Positions 42,052 through 51,125 of a DNA stretch of 64,000 bases are shown one piece after another. Below the pieces are notes generated by a model, which was given only the letters and a program-made list of their open reading frames with translations, was not told the origin of the DNA and did no database searches. Position 1 is the first letter of the stretch, and the number at the start of each line of letters is the position of its first letter. The stretch comes from CAZENU01 sp965117035 (GTDB lineage: Bacteria > Chloroflexota > Dehalococcoidia > Lucifugimonadales > CAZENU01). Both the position numbers and the translations under genes were made by a program. The DNA lies in the NCBI GenBank assembly GCA_965117035.1, contig OZ220748.1:3472001-3536000 (forward strand). The letters run 5' to 3'.

Positions 42052-42879
42052 TCAACCCCCGTGGGCGGGATAGGACCCGAATATCTTGAGCATCGACACC
42101 TGGCCTTCGATATGGGCGAGCACTTCCCGTATCCCGTCGTCCTGCCGGTGCCCCTCGAAGTCGACCAGGAAGATGTAGTGTCCCAGGCTCTGCCTCGTCG
42201 GCCGGGACTCGATCTTCGCCAGGTTGATGCCGCGGTTAGCGAACTCGGCCAGGACGCCGTGCAGGATGCCCGGCGCGTCTTCGTCGAATGAGAAGCAGGC
42301 CGACGTCTTGTCGGCGCCCGTGGGCGGGTGGTCTGTGGTAGCGAGGACGACGAACCGCGTCATGTTGTTCTCGTCGTCTTCGATGCCCTCCGCGATGACG
42401 GCGCCGCCGTGAATCTCGGCGGCGCGGCGCGTGGCTATCGCCGCGGCGCGCGGCCCCTTGCCCAGCATGTCCTCGACCGCTGCCGCCGTGCTCAACGACG
42501 CCACTACTGCGGCGTCCGGCAGCCGCGACTGGAGAAACTCCCGGCACTGCGCCAGCGCCTGGGGATGCGAGTAGACGACTTCGATCGACCCGACGGCCAC
42601 GCCTCGGTCCGCAACCAGGAAGTGCCGTATCGGCAGGACCAGCTCCTGGCGGATCGACAGCGAAGAGTGGTGGACGAGAATGTCGAGCGTGTCGGTCACC
42701 GAGCCCTGCAGGCTGTTCTCGATGGGAACGACGCACTCGTCGGCATCGCCGTTCTCGACGGCCGCCACCACGGCTGAGATGGGCGTGTAAGGCAGCCGGA
42801 CGGCGTCCGGTTCGTAGTTGACGCAGGCCTGCTCGGTGTGGGTCCCGGCAGGTCCCAGGAATGCCAGCCGTTTCGGCAT
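42052..42879 (-). CDS. pheA: Prephenate dehydratase with ACT domain
   Basis: PheA converts prephenate to phenylpyruvate for phenylalanine synthesis. The 275-residue protein has FLGPAGTHTEQACVNY, VVPIENSLQGSVTDTLDILV with the catalytic Thr-Asp, and a C-terminal ACT domain starting at about residue 190 (SACFSFDEDAPGILHGVLAE and NLAKIESRPTRQSLGHYIFL), which carries the ESRP motif for phenylalanine feedback. It begins two bases after the stop of a TrkA-type gene, so it is read as the last gene of a potassium-uptake operon. tyrA and aroA are elsewhere in the window (24.0-26.6 kb). Confidence 0.96.
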   Translation of the reverse strand: MPKRLAFLGPAGTHTEQACVNYEPDAVRLPYTPISAVVAAVENGDADECVVPIENSLQGSVTDTLDILVHHSSLSIRQELVLPIRHFLVADRGVAVGSIEVVYSHPQALAQCREFLQSRLPDAAVVASLSTAAAVEDMLGKGPRAAAIATRRAAEIHGGAVIAEGIEDDENNMTRFVVLATTDHPPTGADKTSACFSFDEDAPGILHGVLAEFANRGINLAKIESRPTRQSLGHYIFLVDFEGHRQDDGIREVLAHIEGQVSMLKIFGSYPAHGG

Positions 42880-42881
42880 AG

Positions 42882-43553
42882 CTACTCCGTCAGGGACCCT
42901 ATGAGGCTGTCCCTCAACTCATCCTCGGCGGCGGTGTCGGTTACGATCACGATCTCATCGCCGGCCCTGATGGACGTGTCGGCCGTCGGGATCGAAACGG
43001 ACCCGTCCCTGGTGATGACGAGCGCGACGAGAGTGCCAGCCGGGAGCGGGATCCGGGCGAGCTCACGCTCCTCGGTCCCGGCCGTGGGCGGGATCTTGAT
43101 CGAGACGACGGTCTTGCCGTCGATGTTGGTCATGGGCATCAGGTGGGTCAATCCGCGTGTGGAGAAGCCCTCCCGCAGCTTGCCGAGGGCGAGGTCTGAG
43201 AGTACCGCGACGCCGATTCCCAGGACTCCAAACAGGTCGGCGTTGTCGTCGTCGTTGACCAGGGACATCGTCCTCTGGACGCCGAAGTGATGTCGCGCCA
43301 ACTGGCATGCCACGATGTTGGTCCCGTCGTCTCCGGTAGTCGCCACGAAGACGTCGGCGCGGTTGGCGCCGGCCCGCCGGAGCGCCTCGGAGGCCGTGCA
43401 GAGACCTGGCACGGAGATGCTCCCGAGCGCATCGTCGAGGTCCACGCAGGTTGCCGAGTCGCTCTCGACGACCGCGACCTCGTGGCCTGCGGACAAGAGC
43501 CATCGGGCGAGTGTTGCGCCTATCTTTCCTCCGCCGGCTACGACAACGTACAT
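42882..43553 (-). CDS. TrkA-type potassium uptake regulatory protein, copy C
   Basis: This 223-residue protein has an N-terminal TrkA-N (RCK) NAD-binding domain, MYVVVAGGGKIGATLARWLL with GxGxxG-like GGGKIG, and a C-terminal TrkA-C domain from about residue 145 (VSIKIPPTAGTEERELARIP). Such proteins gate Trk/Ktr potassium channels in response to nucleotides. It lies two bases before pheA and four after a one-domain TrkA-N gene. It is one of three TrkA-type genes in this operon, and which binds the TrkH channel cannot be judged from sequence. Confidence 0.9.
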   Translation of the reverse strand: MYVVVAGGGKIGATLARWLLSAGHEVAVVESDSATCVDLDDALGSISVPGLCTASEALRRAGANRADVFVATTGDDGTNIVACQLARHHFGVQRTMSLVNDDDNADLFGVLGIGVAVLSDLALGKLREGFSTRGLTHLMPMTNIDGKTVVSIKIPPTAGTEERELARIPLPAGTLVALVITRDGSVSIPTADTSIRAGDEIVIVTDTAAEDELRDSLIGSLTE

Positions 43554-43557
43554 CTGG

Positions 43558-43998
43558 CTAGTCGCATGCCGCCAGCACGGCCCGCGTCACGAGCGCCGTG
43601 CCGCTGACCGCGTTCAGGCCCAGGTCCGTGTACATGGCCTGGGCGGTGGGGTCGTCGATGCGGCAGATCACCGTGGGGACGTGGTAGATGTGCTTCGCGA
43701 GCTGTCCGACAAGGGCGTTCTCGGTGTCCGAGTCGGACAGGGCCATGAACACGTCCGCGTCGCCGATCGCCGCCCGTCTCAAGTCGCGGTGCCTGGTCGG
43801 GTAGCCGGTCCTGGCGACGATCCGTCCCCACTGCAAAAGCTCCTTCGGCAGCTGGTCTATGACTTCGGGTCGCGGCACGAGGAGGTTGACGGTGTGGCCG
43901 CGGTCGGCCAGGGCGGCGGCGATGGCCGTCGCGAGGCTGTCGGCCCCGGTGACGACGGTCTGCCTGGAGGCGGTTACAGGGCTGTCGTGACGCTGCAC
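43558..43998 (-). CDS. Stand-alone TrkA-N domain protein
   Basis: This 146-residue protein contains only the TrkA-N domain, without the TrkA-C domain of its neighbours. It starts with a GTG at 43998. The nucleotide loop is weakened (TVVTGADSLATAIAAALADR lacks the full GxGxxG). Later blocks, such as ADVFMALSDSDTENALVGQL and TVICRIDDPTAQAMYTDLGL, still follow the RCK pattern. It could be an auxiliary subunit pairing with the full-length TrkA proteins. It stands between the UspA-like gene and the second TrkA in the same operon. Confidence 0.8.
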   Translation of the reverse strand: MQRHDSPVTASRQTVVTGADSLATAIAAALADRGHTVNLLVPRPEVIDQLPKELLQWGRIVARTGYPTRHRDLRRAAIGDADVFMALSDSDTENALVGQLAKHIYHVPTVICRIDDPTAQAMYTDLGLNAVSGTALVTRAVLAACD

Positions 43999-44037
43999 GT
44001 TGAGATCCTGCGGGAGTGTGCCGGGGGTCTCGGGGTG

Positions 44038-44532
44038 TCAGGTCCTGATTGGGGATGCCCCATTGGCCGCCCCGGCCTTGACGGACGCGGCCTCGCGCCA
44101 GAGGATCACGCTGCAGGGGGCGTTGCGAAGGATGTACCTGGATGCCTCGTCCAGGGTGTAGTCGCCGTAGGGTTCCTGGCCGGCAATGCCCAGGACTATC
44201 GCGTCGACCTGCTTGTCGTACGCCTCCTGCACGGCGGCAAGCCCCGCCTGCCGCGACTGGAGGATATCCGCCTGCATCTGGCATCCATAGGGCCGTGCCA
44301 CCTGCTCCATGCTCCTGAGCAGGTCTTCGCCTCGCGCGAAGTCGTCTGGCATCTCGGCGTCAACGGGGAAGGCCCGTTCGACCTCGATCGGATACACGAT
44401 GTACAGGTGGCCCTTTTTGCTTCCGAGCAACTCGCAGGCGAGTCCCACCGCGTCGGCGTCCGGGCCTCCCAGCCCCACCGGTACGAGGACGGACGACATC
44501 CTGCTGTTGTTGGTACGTCTCGGTAGCGCCAA
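44038..44532 (-). CDS. Universal stress protein (UspA) family
   Basis: This 164-residue protein is of the UspA type: MSSVLVPVGLGGPDADAVGL, a central helix region, and the C-terminal VDAIVLGIAGQEPYGDYTLD followed by ASRYILRNAPCSVIL, where the usual GxxGx9GS ATP motif is only partly kept. The start is the TTG at 44532 with AGGAG seven bases upstream; ATG 44499 is an alternative. A Usp gene between TrkA genes is a recurring arrangement and suggests a link between potassium uptake and an ATP- or stress-sensing protein. Confidence 0.8.
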   Translation of the reverse strand: MALPRRTNNSRMSSVLVPVGLGGPDADAVGLACELLGSKKGHLYIVYPIEVERAFPVDAEMPDDFARGEDLLRSMEQVARPYGCQMQADILQSRQAGLAAVQEAYDKQVDAIVLGIAGQEPYGDYTLDEASRYILRNAPCSVILWREAASVKAGAANGASPIRT

Positions 44533-44576
44533 GTGTTTCTCCTGGATATTGGCCTGGGCCCGGAGCGCGGTTCGCG

Positions 44577-45233
44577 CTACGCGGGCAGGTTCTGCAGCCT
44601 CTCGTCTTCGCCGGCCAGAACGAGTAGGTCGCCGGCCTGGACGCGCTCGTTCTCCGACGGGTTAACCGTCACGTCTCGCCCTCTCAGGACGGCGAGCACG
44701 GCAAGACCGTACTTGCCGCGTGGGCCTGAGAATCCGAGCTCCTTCAGCGTCTGGTTGTCGAACTCCTGGGGGGCGCGCATCCTGCTGAGCCCGAAGCTCG
44801 GGCCGAGCTCCAGGTACTCCTGCAGGTTGGGATTGAACAGGTTGTGGGCCAGCCTGACGCCCATCTCGGATTCCGCGTGCACGACCTTGTCCACACCGAC
44901 CCGCTCGAGCACGTTGCCGTGCAGCTCGTCGTGGGCCCTGGCGACGATGTAGGGCACGCCCACCGTTTTCAGCAGGACGCAGGTCATCACGCTGGCGACA
45001 ATGTCGGACCCGACAGCGACGACCGCGGCGTCGTAGTCTCTGATACCCAACTCTCGCAGGACCGACTCGTTGCTGGCGTTGCCGGTCACGGGGTGGGTGA
45101 CCTGGCCCATGATGCCCTGGACGCGGTCCTCGTCGATGTCTATGGCGAGGACATCGTGCCCCAAGTTGTACAGCGACCGCGCCGCGCTCGAACCGAAGCG
45201 GCCCAGTCCTATCACCACGACCTGCTGTCTCAT
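44577..45233 (-). CDS. KtrA/TrkA potassium uptake regulatory protein, copy A
   Basis: This 218-residue RCK protein is the most typical of the three here. It has a complete dinucleotide loop (VVVIGLGRFGSSAARSLYNL), the acidic residue in DVLAIDIDEDRVQG, and a TrkA-C domain from about residue 140 ending DLLVLAGEDERLQ. It is the best candidate for the gating partner of the TrkH protein encoded directly upstream, giving a KtrAB-like transporter. The gap to the upstream trkH stop is about 120 bases. Confidence 0.92.
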   Translation of the reverse strand: MRQQVVVIGLGRFGSSAARSLYNLGHDVLAIDIDEDRVQGIMGQVTHPVTGNASNESVLRELGIRDYDAAVVAVGSDIVASVMTCVLLKTVGVPYIVARAHDELHGNVLERVGVDKVVHAESEMGVRLAHNLFNPNLQEYLELGPSFGLSRMRAPQEFDNQTLKELGFSGPRGKYGLAVLAVLRGRDVTVNPSENERVQAGDLLVLAGEDERLQNLPA

Positions 45234-45356
45234 CGCTCTCTCAAGTGGTCTCCGCCGGTGTTGTCCGCCGTTGGAGGCCGGAGTCGGACGCTGGGCATTA
45301 TACAGGATGCGGGCCGTAGCGTCGGCCAGGTCGCCGCCGCCGGCTCGGACTCCCCG

Positions 45357-46787
45357 TCAGCCAATGGTCACCCTTTCCACGGGGCGCCCGTAGACGTCGG
45401 CGCCACCGCGTGAGGCCATCACGAGGCCCAGCGCGATGGGACCTATCCGGCCCGCGAGCATGCAGGCTATCAGGATCAAGTGTCCCCAGTTGGACAGGAG
45501 GGGGACCAGCCCGATCGACTGTCCTACCGTGGACAGAGCCGACACACTCTCGAACATCAGGTGAGTGAACGGGAAGTCTCTTTCTGAGAGCAGCAGCGCA
45601 AGCACGCCGAAAAAGGCGGCGCCCAGCGCAACGGTTGTCAAGCTGAACGATCTCTGCACCTCGGCACGAGGTATCTCCCTGCCGAACGCGGAGGTGCGTC
45701 CTCGGCCGCGCACGGTAGAGACCACGGTCGCGACGACGACGAAAGCCGTGTTTACCTTGATCCCGCCCGCGACCGAACCGGAGGCGCCTCCGATGAACAT
45801 CAGGGCGGTGAAGAGGAAGTTGGTCTGCTGCGCCGTGTGCTCGAACCCCACGGACGAGAAGCCGGCGGTCCGGCCGCTCACAGCCTCGAACAGGGATACG
45901 GTTATCCGGTCGATCCAGGCCAGTGCTCCCAGGGTCTCGGGGTTGTCGTGCTCGGAGGCGAGAAACACCGTCGCGCCCGTGGCGATCAGCACGAGCGTCG
46001 CGACGACCACGAGCTTGGTGTTGAGCGCGAGCAGCGAGAACCTGCGCGACCGCACCAGGTCTGCCAGGACGCCGTATCCGAGGGCTCCCGCGACGATCAA
46101 GGCCGCGGTGACTCCAAGCACCAGCGGGTCGTCCCTGAAGTTGGACAGGCTGGAGCTGTCGGGCAGGATCACGAGTCCCGCGCTGTTGAAGCTCGACACC
46201 GCGTGGAAGGCCGCGTGCCAGACCGCCTCGGCCGGGGAGTACATGAACGAGAACCGGACAGCGAGGACTGCCAGGCCGACGAGCTGTATGCCCGCGGCTA
46301 CCAGGACGACCCGCGCGGTGATCCGCGCCAGGTCCCGGGCGTGGTCGAGCTGGAGTGTCTCTCGTGGCAGGAGCCGTTCGGCCGCGGACGCCCGTTGCCC
46401 GATGAGCATGAGGAGGAACGTGGCGACGGACATGAAGCCCACGCCGCCGATGAAGATCAGCGCCAGGATCGTCGCCTTGCCGAAGCCCGTCCAGTAGATG
46501 GCCGTATCCTGTGTGACCAGTCCAGTCACGGTCGCGGCGGAGGTGGCGGTCAGCAGCGCGTCGACGAAGGAGGCGGCGCCGCCTCCTTCGTGTGCGATCG
46601 GCAGCAGCAGCAGCGTGGCGCCCAGCACTATCAGCAACGCGAAGAGGTACACCAGGAACAGTGGCGAGACCAGGATCGAAGACTGCGGGCGCCTGGAGGG
46701 GAGCGTGAAGTGTACCGGGTCGATTTCCCGCTGCCTGGGATGGCGGACCACCTTGCTGCCCGGCCGCGGGGTCCAGGGGCGGTTCAA
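45357..46787 (-). CDS. TrkH/KtrB family potassium uptake membrane protein
   Basis: This 476-residue membrane protein is the channel subunit of a Trk/Ktr potassium uptake system. The four pore loops are seen in TSAATVTGL, SSFNSAGLV, SGRTAGFSS and SALSTVGQSIGL, each with the filter glycine, among about eight to ten hydrophobic segments. The start is taken as the TTG at 46787, whose last bases overlap the stop of the upstream gene (TTGA), rather than 46859, which lies inside that gene. It works with the TrkA-type proteins encoded downstream in the same operon. Confidence 0.93.
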   Translation of the reverse strand: MNRPWTPRPGSKVVRHPRQREIDPVHFTLPSRRPQSSILVSPLFLVYLFALLIVLGATLLLLPIAHEGGGAASFVDALLTATSAATVTGLVTQDTAIYWTGFGKATILALIFIGGVGFMSVATFLLMLIGQRASAAERLLPRETLQLDHARDLARITARVVLVAAGIQLVGLAVLAVRFSFMYSPAEAVWHAAFHAVSSFNSAGLVILPDSSSLSNFRDDPLVLGVTAALIVAGALGYGVLADLVRSRRFSLLALNTKLVVVATLVLIATGATVFLASEHDNPETLGALAWIDRITVSLFEAVSGRTAGFSSVGFEHTAQQTNFLFTALMFIGGASGSVAGGIKVNTAFVVVATVVSTVRGRGRTSAFGREIPRAEVQRSFSLTTVALGAAFFGVLALLLSERDFPFTHLMFESVSALSTVGQSIGLVPLLSNWGHLILIACMLAGRIGPIALGLVMASRGGADVYGRPVERVTIG

Positions 46788-47110
46788 TCCGAACCCCTCG
46801 GGCCGAAGGCGGCTTCCTCGTCCCTGGCGGCCTGAAGGTGGGCCCTGCCGGGCTTCCACCCCATCGCCCTGTACTGGATCTCACGAAGCTCGTGGTACAG
46901 CACGCGCTCCTCCCGGTCGCGGTAATCCTCGGATATCCAGATCTCGTTGAGCGGGATGCCGAGCGAGTCGGCGGCCTCCGGCTTCACGATCCGACCCTCG
47001 TAGACGACATAGTAGCAGGCCACGTGCTCCCCGACGGTCTCGTCCGGCACGTACCGCACGCGATACCCGAGCGAGGCGACTTTCTGTCTTGTCCTGGTGG
47101 AAGCGGCCAT
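46784..47110 (-). CDS. Uncharacterised small protein with a HELRE motif
   Basis: This 108-residue protein heads the potassium operon; its stop overlaps the trkH start. I do not recognise the family. It contains YVPDETVGEHVACYYVVYEG, a central NEIWISEDYRDREERV, and a striking His/Glu stretch YHELREIQYRAMGWKPGRAH LQ (broken here for length), which has H-E-x-x-E and a later A-H. That could be a metal site of the zincin-like kind, but this is a guess. The ATG at 47110 is chosen as the first in-frame ATG with conserved-looking sequence after it. Confidence 0.6.
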   Translation of the reverse strand: MAASTRTRQKVASLGYRVRYVPDETVGEHVACYYVVYEGRIVKPEAADSLGIPLNEIWISEDYRDREERVLYHELREIQYRAMGWKPGRAHLQAARDEEAAFGPRGSD

Positions 47111-47369
47111 GGCGACTCCCCGAAACCTGTACGGCTGCCGAAGTCGGGTCCGCTGACGGCCCTGGTGGGCCGGGACGCTGGATTTCGTCACCGATGCTCT
47201 CCTGCGGCCAGCCGTCCTTTCGGTCCTATTCCGCGTGCCAGGCAGATTGGCAGCGCATTCCCGCCGTCTGGGGGTTGATTCGCAGGGGATAACGATATAG
47301 ATTGCGTATCGGCGAAGAGTTGTCCGCGGAAACAATACTACAGAACTCAACAGAGAAGGGGTGTTCGCG

Positions 47370-48545
47370 ATGCTATCCAAGAAACTGATAGCTCCGTTAG
47401 GGTTCCTGGCCGTCGTCTTGCTCGTGGTACTGGCTTGTACTGACGACGCCGAAGAAGAGGAAACGTTCAGGATAGGGGTGATGGAATCGGCCACGGGTCC
47501 CGGCGAGACCTATGGCCGGGTGGCGGTCCAGGCCAAGCAGATGGCCGTGGCCGAGATCAACGCGGCGGGCGGCATCAACGGCCGCAAGCTGGAGCTGGTC
47601 GTCGAGGACTCGAAGTGCAACGCCCAGGATGCCATCACCGCCTATAACAAGCTGACCGACGTCGACGGCGTGAAGATCATCCTCGGCACCTCGTGCAGCG
47701 GCGCCATGCTGGGGGCCGCTCCCCTGGCCGAGGCGGACGGCGTGATCCTGTTCTCGGGACTGGCGACCAATCCGGACATAGCCGAGGCCGGCGACTACAT
47801 CTTCCGGACGGCGATGAGCGACGCACAGCTCGGCATCGACACGGGCAACGAGCTGTGGGCCGACGGGATCCGCCGGCTGGCCACCATGACCGAGTCGACC
47901 GACTACGCCGAGGGAGTGAGACGGACGACGGTGGCGCAGTTCACGAGCCTCGGCGGAGAGGTCGTCGCGGAGGAGCGGTACGCCTCGGACGTCACGGACT
48001 TCAGGACCCAGCTTACGAAGCTGGTAGAGCAGAACCCCGACGCTATTCACGTCGCGGCCCAGTCTGAGTTCGCGGGCGGCACGATCGTCAAGCAGTTGGG
48101 CGAGCTTGGCTATACGGGGAAACTCTACTCCGAGGTCGTGCCCGTCGGTGCGACGGCCCTGGAGATCGCCGGCGAGGCCGCTACCGGCCTGAAGGCCGTC
48201 ACGGCGGACCTCGATCCGGCCAACGACAAAGCGACGGAAGTGCTCGCCAACTTCAGGGGACAGTACGGCTACGTGACGCTGGCGTGGTACCTGGGCTCCG
48301 CGTACGACGACGTCTACATCGCCGCCCATTGCCTGGAGGAGACCGGCGACGACCAGGACGCCGACGGGTTCCGCGACTGCATGTACGGGATATCGTGGAG
48401 CGGGGCAATCGGCGACAACTACAGCTTCGATGACAAGGGCGAGGTTGTGGGCCTGTCCAACGTGGTGGTGGAAGTCCTTCCCGTAGCCGAGAGGAACGAG
48501 AGCAACCAGGGCTACAAGGTGCTGGGCGGCGCGCCCACCAAGTAG
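47370..48545 (+). CDS. Branched-chain amino-acid-type ABC transporter substrate-binding lipoprotein
   Basis: This 391-residue protein is the substrate-binding component (LivJ/Leu-Ile-Val type) of the transporter encoded downstream. The N-terminus is a lipoprotein signal with a hydrophobic stretch ending LLVVLAC, giving a lipid-modified Cys near residue 23. The mature part has the type I periplasmic-binding fold: RIGVMESATGPGETYGRVAV, AVAEINAAGGINGRKLELVV, and ILGTSCSGAMLGAAPLAEAD. The ATG at 47370 follows GAGAAGGGG. The true ligand may be any amino acid, amide or urea-like compound. Confidence 0.9.
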   Translation: MLSKKLIAPLGFLAVVLLVVLACTDDAEEEETFRIGVMESATGPGETYGRVAVQAKQMAVAEINAAGGINGRKLELVVEDSKCNAQDAITAYNKLTDVDGVKIILGTSCSGAMLGAAPLAEADGVILFSGLATNPDIAEAGDYIFRTAMSDAQLGIDTGNELWADGIRRLATMTESTDYAEGVRRTTVAQFTSLGGEVVAEERYASDVTDFRTQLTKLVEQNPDAIHVAAQSEFAGGTIVKQLGELGYTGKLYSEVVPVGATALEIAGEAATGLKAVTADLDPANDKATEVLANFRGQYGYVTLAWYLGSAYDDVYIAAHCLEETGDDQDADGFRDCMYGISWSGAIGDNYSFDDKGEVVGLSNVVVEVLPVAERNESNQGYKVLGGAPTK

Positions 48546-48687
48546 GGCGAATCGGCCAGCGCGGAGACGTCCCCAGGCCAACAGGTGAGTCTTCAACCGG
48601 CGGGCGCCCGACGCCCGTCGGCGCCGGATCCGGCGACCGGGCGGCGTGGGCCGCCGCCGTCGGGTCGGGCTCGGTAGGCCGTTCGAC

Positions 48688-50064
48688 ATGGACGGCCTAC
48701 CGTTGTGGAGGGCGATGCTGAGAATTAGCGAACGTCCGGACAAGATCCTGGCGACCGTCCTGATAGTGGTGGCGGTCGCGTACGTCGGTTGGAAGATCAC
48801 CCAGTCGCCCGGCCAGTCGCTGCAGTTCGCCTTCAACGGGCTTGCCGTGGGCGCGGTGTACGCCCTGCTGGCGATGGGCTTTACGATCGTCTACAGCACC
48901 GTCTGGTTCTTCGATCTCTACTACGGCGCCGCCGCGGCGATAGGAGCGTACGGGGTCTTCTACCTGAGGTCCCACGACACGCTCGGAGGGCAGTACCAGG
49001 TCGCGAACGTCTACGTCGACGTCACGTTCGGCGCCCTGGTCGCCGGTGTCGTCGCGTGGGCGCTCCACGTGGGCGTCTATCCGCGCCTGCGGACGCGGTT
49101 CAACTCGACGGCCCTGCTCGTGGTCGGGGGCGTCCTTGCCGCGGCCTGCGGGGCCTACGTCTGGTACGTCCTCGCCAATCCCGAGGAGCTGAACACGGTG
49201 CTCAGTCCCGCGGTGGGCGCGTCGGCCGCCGCCGCGGTGGGCTGGGTCCTGCACGTGGCGTATCGACGCGTCTGGCCGCATGCCGGGCTGACGCCGTTTC
49301 TGATAGCTGCCGCTGTCCCGGCCGCCGCCGCGGGCGTGTACGGCGGGCTCTTCGTGGCCGCCAGTCCGGGATCGAACCTCTACCTGAGCTGGGCGGTGTC
49401 GTGTCTCCTTGCGGGGGCCGTTGGGCTGGCCCTGTACCGTGGCCTGTACGTCTACATGCGGGAGCGGTCGCGGTCGCCGCTGATCATGCTCGTGGCGACA
49501 TTGGGAATCCTGCTGGCGCTGACCGCCCTGACGACGATCGTGTTCCAGAGCGCGCCGCGTCCCCTTCCGGATGCGTTCGGCAGCGATCCCTGGACGATCG
49601 GCGGGGCGAACATCAAGGGGTTCAACGTCTTCCAGGTCGGCGTGGCCCTCGCGGGGTTCGTCGGGCTGCTGCTCCTGCTGAAGATGACCGCCTTCGGAAA
49701 GGCGGTGCGGGCCATCGGCGACGACGAGGAGGTGTCGAAGGTGGTCGGGATCAACACCACCGTGGTGATCTCGATCGTCTTCTTCATGGGGGCGGTGTTC
49801 GCGGCGTTCGCCGGGGTGTTGAGCGGTCACGACACCGCCCTGCAGCCCCGAATGGGCCTGCTGCTCCTGCTGAAGGGCTGGATAGCTTCCGTGGTCGGGG
49901 GCATCGGCAACCTGTACGGCGCGATTCTCGGCGGGTTCGTGCTGGGGATGGTCGAGCAGTTCGGGATCTGGGACCTGGCGGGCGAGTGGAAGGACGCCAT
50001 ATCCTTCATCCTGTTGATCCTGTTCCTGTCGTTCTGGCCCAAAGGCATGCTGCCCAGGAGGTAG
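48688..50064 (+). CDS. ABC transporter permease, LivH type, enlarged
   Basis: This is the first permease of the liv-type importer. The N- and C-terminal parts match LivH: FAFNGLAVGAVYALLAMGFT, KMTAFGKAVRAIGDDEEVSK with the EAA-type loop that docks the ATPase, and a C-terminal GGIGNLYGAILGGFVLGMVE. At about 458 residues it is far longer than the usual ~290, because a region of about 150 residues near residues 100-250 adds further hydrophobic segments (for example VLAAACGAYVWYVLANPEEL). The ATG at 48688 is chosen, with 48715 as an alternative. It lies 140 bases after the binding-protein gene. Confidence 0.85.
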   Translation: MDGLPLWRAMLRISERPDKILATVLIVVAVAYVGWKITQSPGQSLQFAFNGLAVGAVYALLAMGFTIVYSTVWFFDLYYGAAAAIGAYGVFYLRSHDTLGGQYQVANVYVDVTFGALVAGVVAWALHVGVYPRLRTRFNSTALLVVGGVLAAACGAYVWYVLANPEELNTVLSPAVGASAAAAVGWVLHVAYRRVWPHAGLTPFLIAAAVPAAAAGVYGGLFVAASPGSNLYLSWAVSCLLAGAVGLALYRGLYVYMRERSRSPLIMLVATLGILLALTALTTIVFQSAPRPLPDAFGSDPWTIGGANIKGFNVFQVGVALAGFVGLLLLLKMTAFGKAVRAIGDDEEVSKVVGINTTVVISIVFFMGAVFAAFAGVLSGHDTALQPRMGLLLLLKGWIASVVGGIGNLYGAILGGFVLGMVEQFGIWDLAGEWKDAISFILLILFLSFWPKGMLPRR

Positions 50065-50075
50065 ATACGACCGCG

Positions 50076-51125
50076 ATGAGCTCACGGGCGCAGGACATAC
50101 TCGGAAGGTTCGCGCGCGCCCCCCGGGGCCTGCTTCGGTTTCCCAGGGGCAACGTCGAGCTATGGGCGAACCTGATCGTCATCACGTGGGCCGCCGCGTT
50201 CATGGTGTGGAAGGGCACCGGGTTCGCGGTGAGCGTGGGCACCGTCTTCGCGATCTGGGCGATACTGGCGGTCAGCCTGAACCTGATCGTGGGCTACGCC
50301 GGGCTGCTGTCGGTAGGCCACATCGGCTTTTTCGGCATTGGCGCCTATGCGATGGCGTTCCTCACGTCGGACGCCGCCTACGAGCAGCTCCGGACCGAAG
50401 CCATTCCGACGCTGGGCTGGCCCTTCTTCGCCGCGCTGCCGGTCAGCGTGATCCTGGCGGGCCTGGTCGCGATCGTTGTGGGCGTGGTATTCAACAGGTT
50501 CAGGGACGACATATACGTCCTCGTGTCTTTCGGGTTCGCGATAATCGCCTTCAGCGTCTTCCTGAACCTGCGCAGCGTGACGAGAGGCGCCTTCGGCATC
50601 CACGAAATAGAAAAGCCCAGCATAGGCGGGTGGGAGCTGGGCGGCGACGTCGAGTTCCTCGCGCTGGCGTTGGCGTTCCTGGTGTTGGTCATGCTGGTCT
50701 CGTGGCTGATCGTGACGTCCTCTTTCGGACGGGTGCTGACCGCGATCCGGGAGGACGAGCAGGCCACGGAGGTCTTCGGCTACCGGGTGACGCACTACAA
50801 GCTGGCCATATGGGTCATCTCCGCCATGATGGCGGGACTCGCGGGCGGGCTGTTCGCGAGCTGGGCCACCTTCATCGACCCCAACTCCTTCGTCCTGCTG
50901 GAGTCGATCCTGCTGATATCGATCGTGATCCTGGGAGGGCTGGCGACGATCTGGGGCTCGCTCCTCGGCGCGATGTCGTTCGTGCTGCTCGACGAAGGTA
51001 TGCGCTTTCTGCCGTACCTGCCGGACGAGCACGTCGGGCAGGTACGGCAGGTGGTGTTGGGGGTCCTGCTGGTGTTGCTGATGCTGTTCAGGCCGCAGGG
51101 CCTTACGGGGAGATACAAGCTGTGA
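50076..51125 (+). CDS. ABC transporter permease, LivM type
   Basis: This 349-residue protein is the second permease of the importer, with about ten hydrophobic segments. Family blocks are ILAVSLNLIVGYAGLLSVGH followed by IGFFGIGAYAMAF, FGRVLTAIREDEQATEVFGY (the ATPase-docking loop), and LLGAMSFVLLDEGMRF. The ATG at 50076 is the first in frame after the LivH stop, with AGGAGG 14 bases upstream. Its stop overlaps the GTG of the LivG-type gene. It is of normal length, unlike its LivH partner. Confidence 0.94.
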   Translation: MSSRAQDILGRFARAPRGLLRFPRGNVELWANLIVITWAAAFMVWKGTGFAVSVGTVFAIWAILAVSLNLIVGYAGLLSVGHIGFFGIGAYAMAFLTSDAAYEQLRTEAIPTLGWPFFAALPVSVILAGLVAIVVGVVFNRFRDDIYVLVSFGFAIIAFSVFLNLRSVTRGAFGIHEIEKPSIGGWELGGDVEFLALALAFLVLVMLVSWLIVTSSFGRVLTAIREDEQATEVFGYRVTHYKLAIWVISAMMAGLAGGLFASWATFIDPNSFVLLESILLISIVILGGLATIWGSLLGAMSFVLLDEGMRFLPYLPDEHVGQVRQVVLGVLLVLLMLFRPQGLTGRYKL

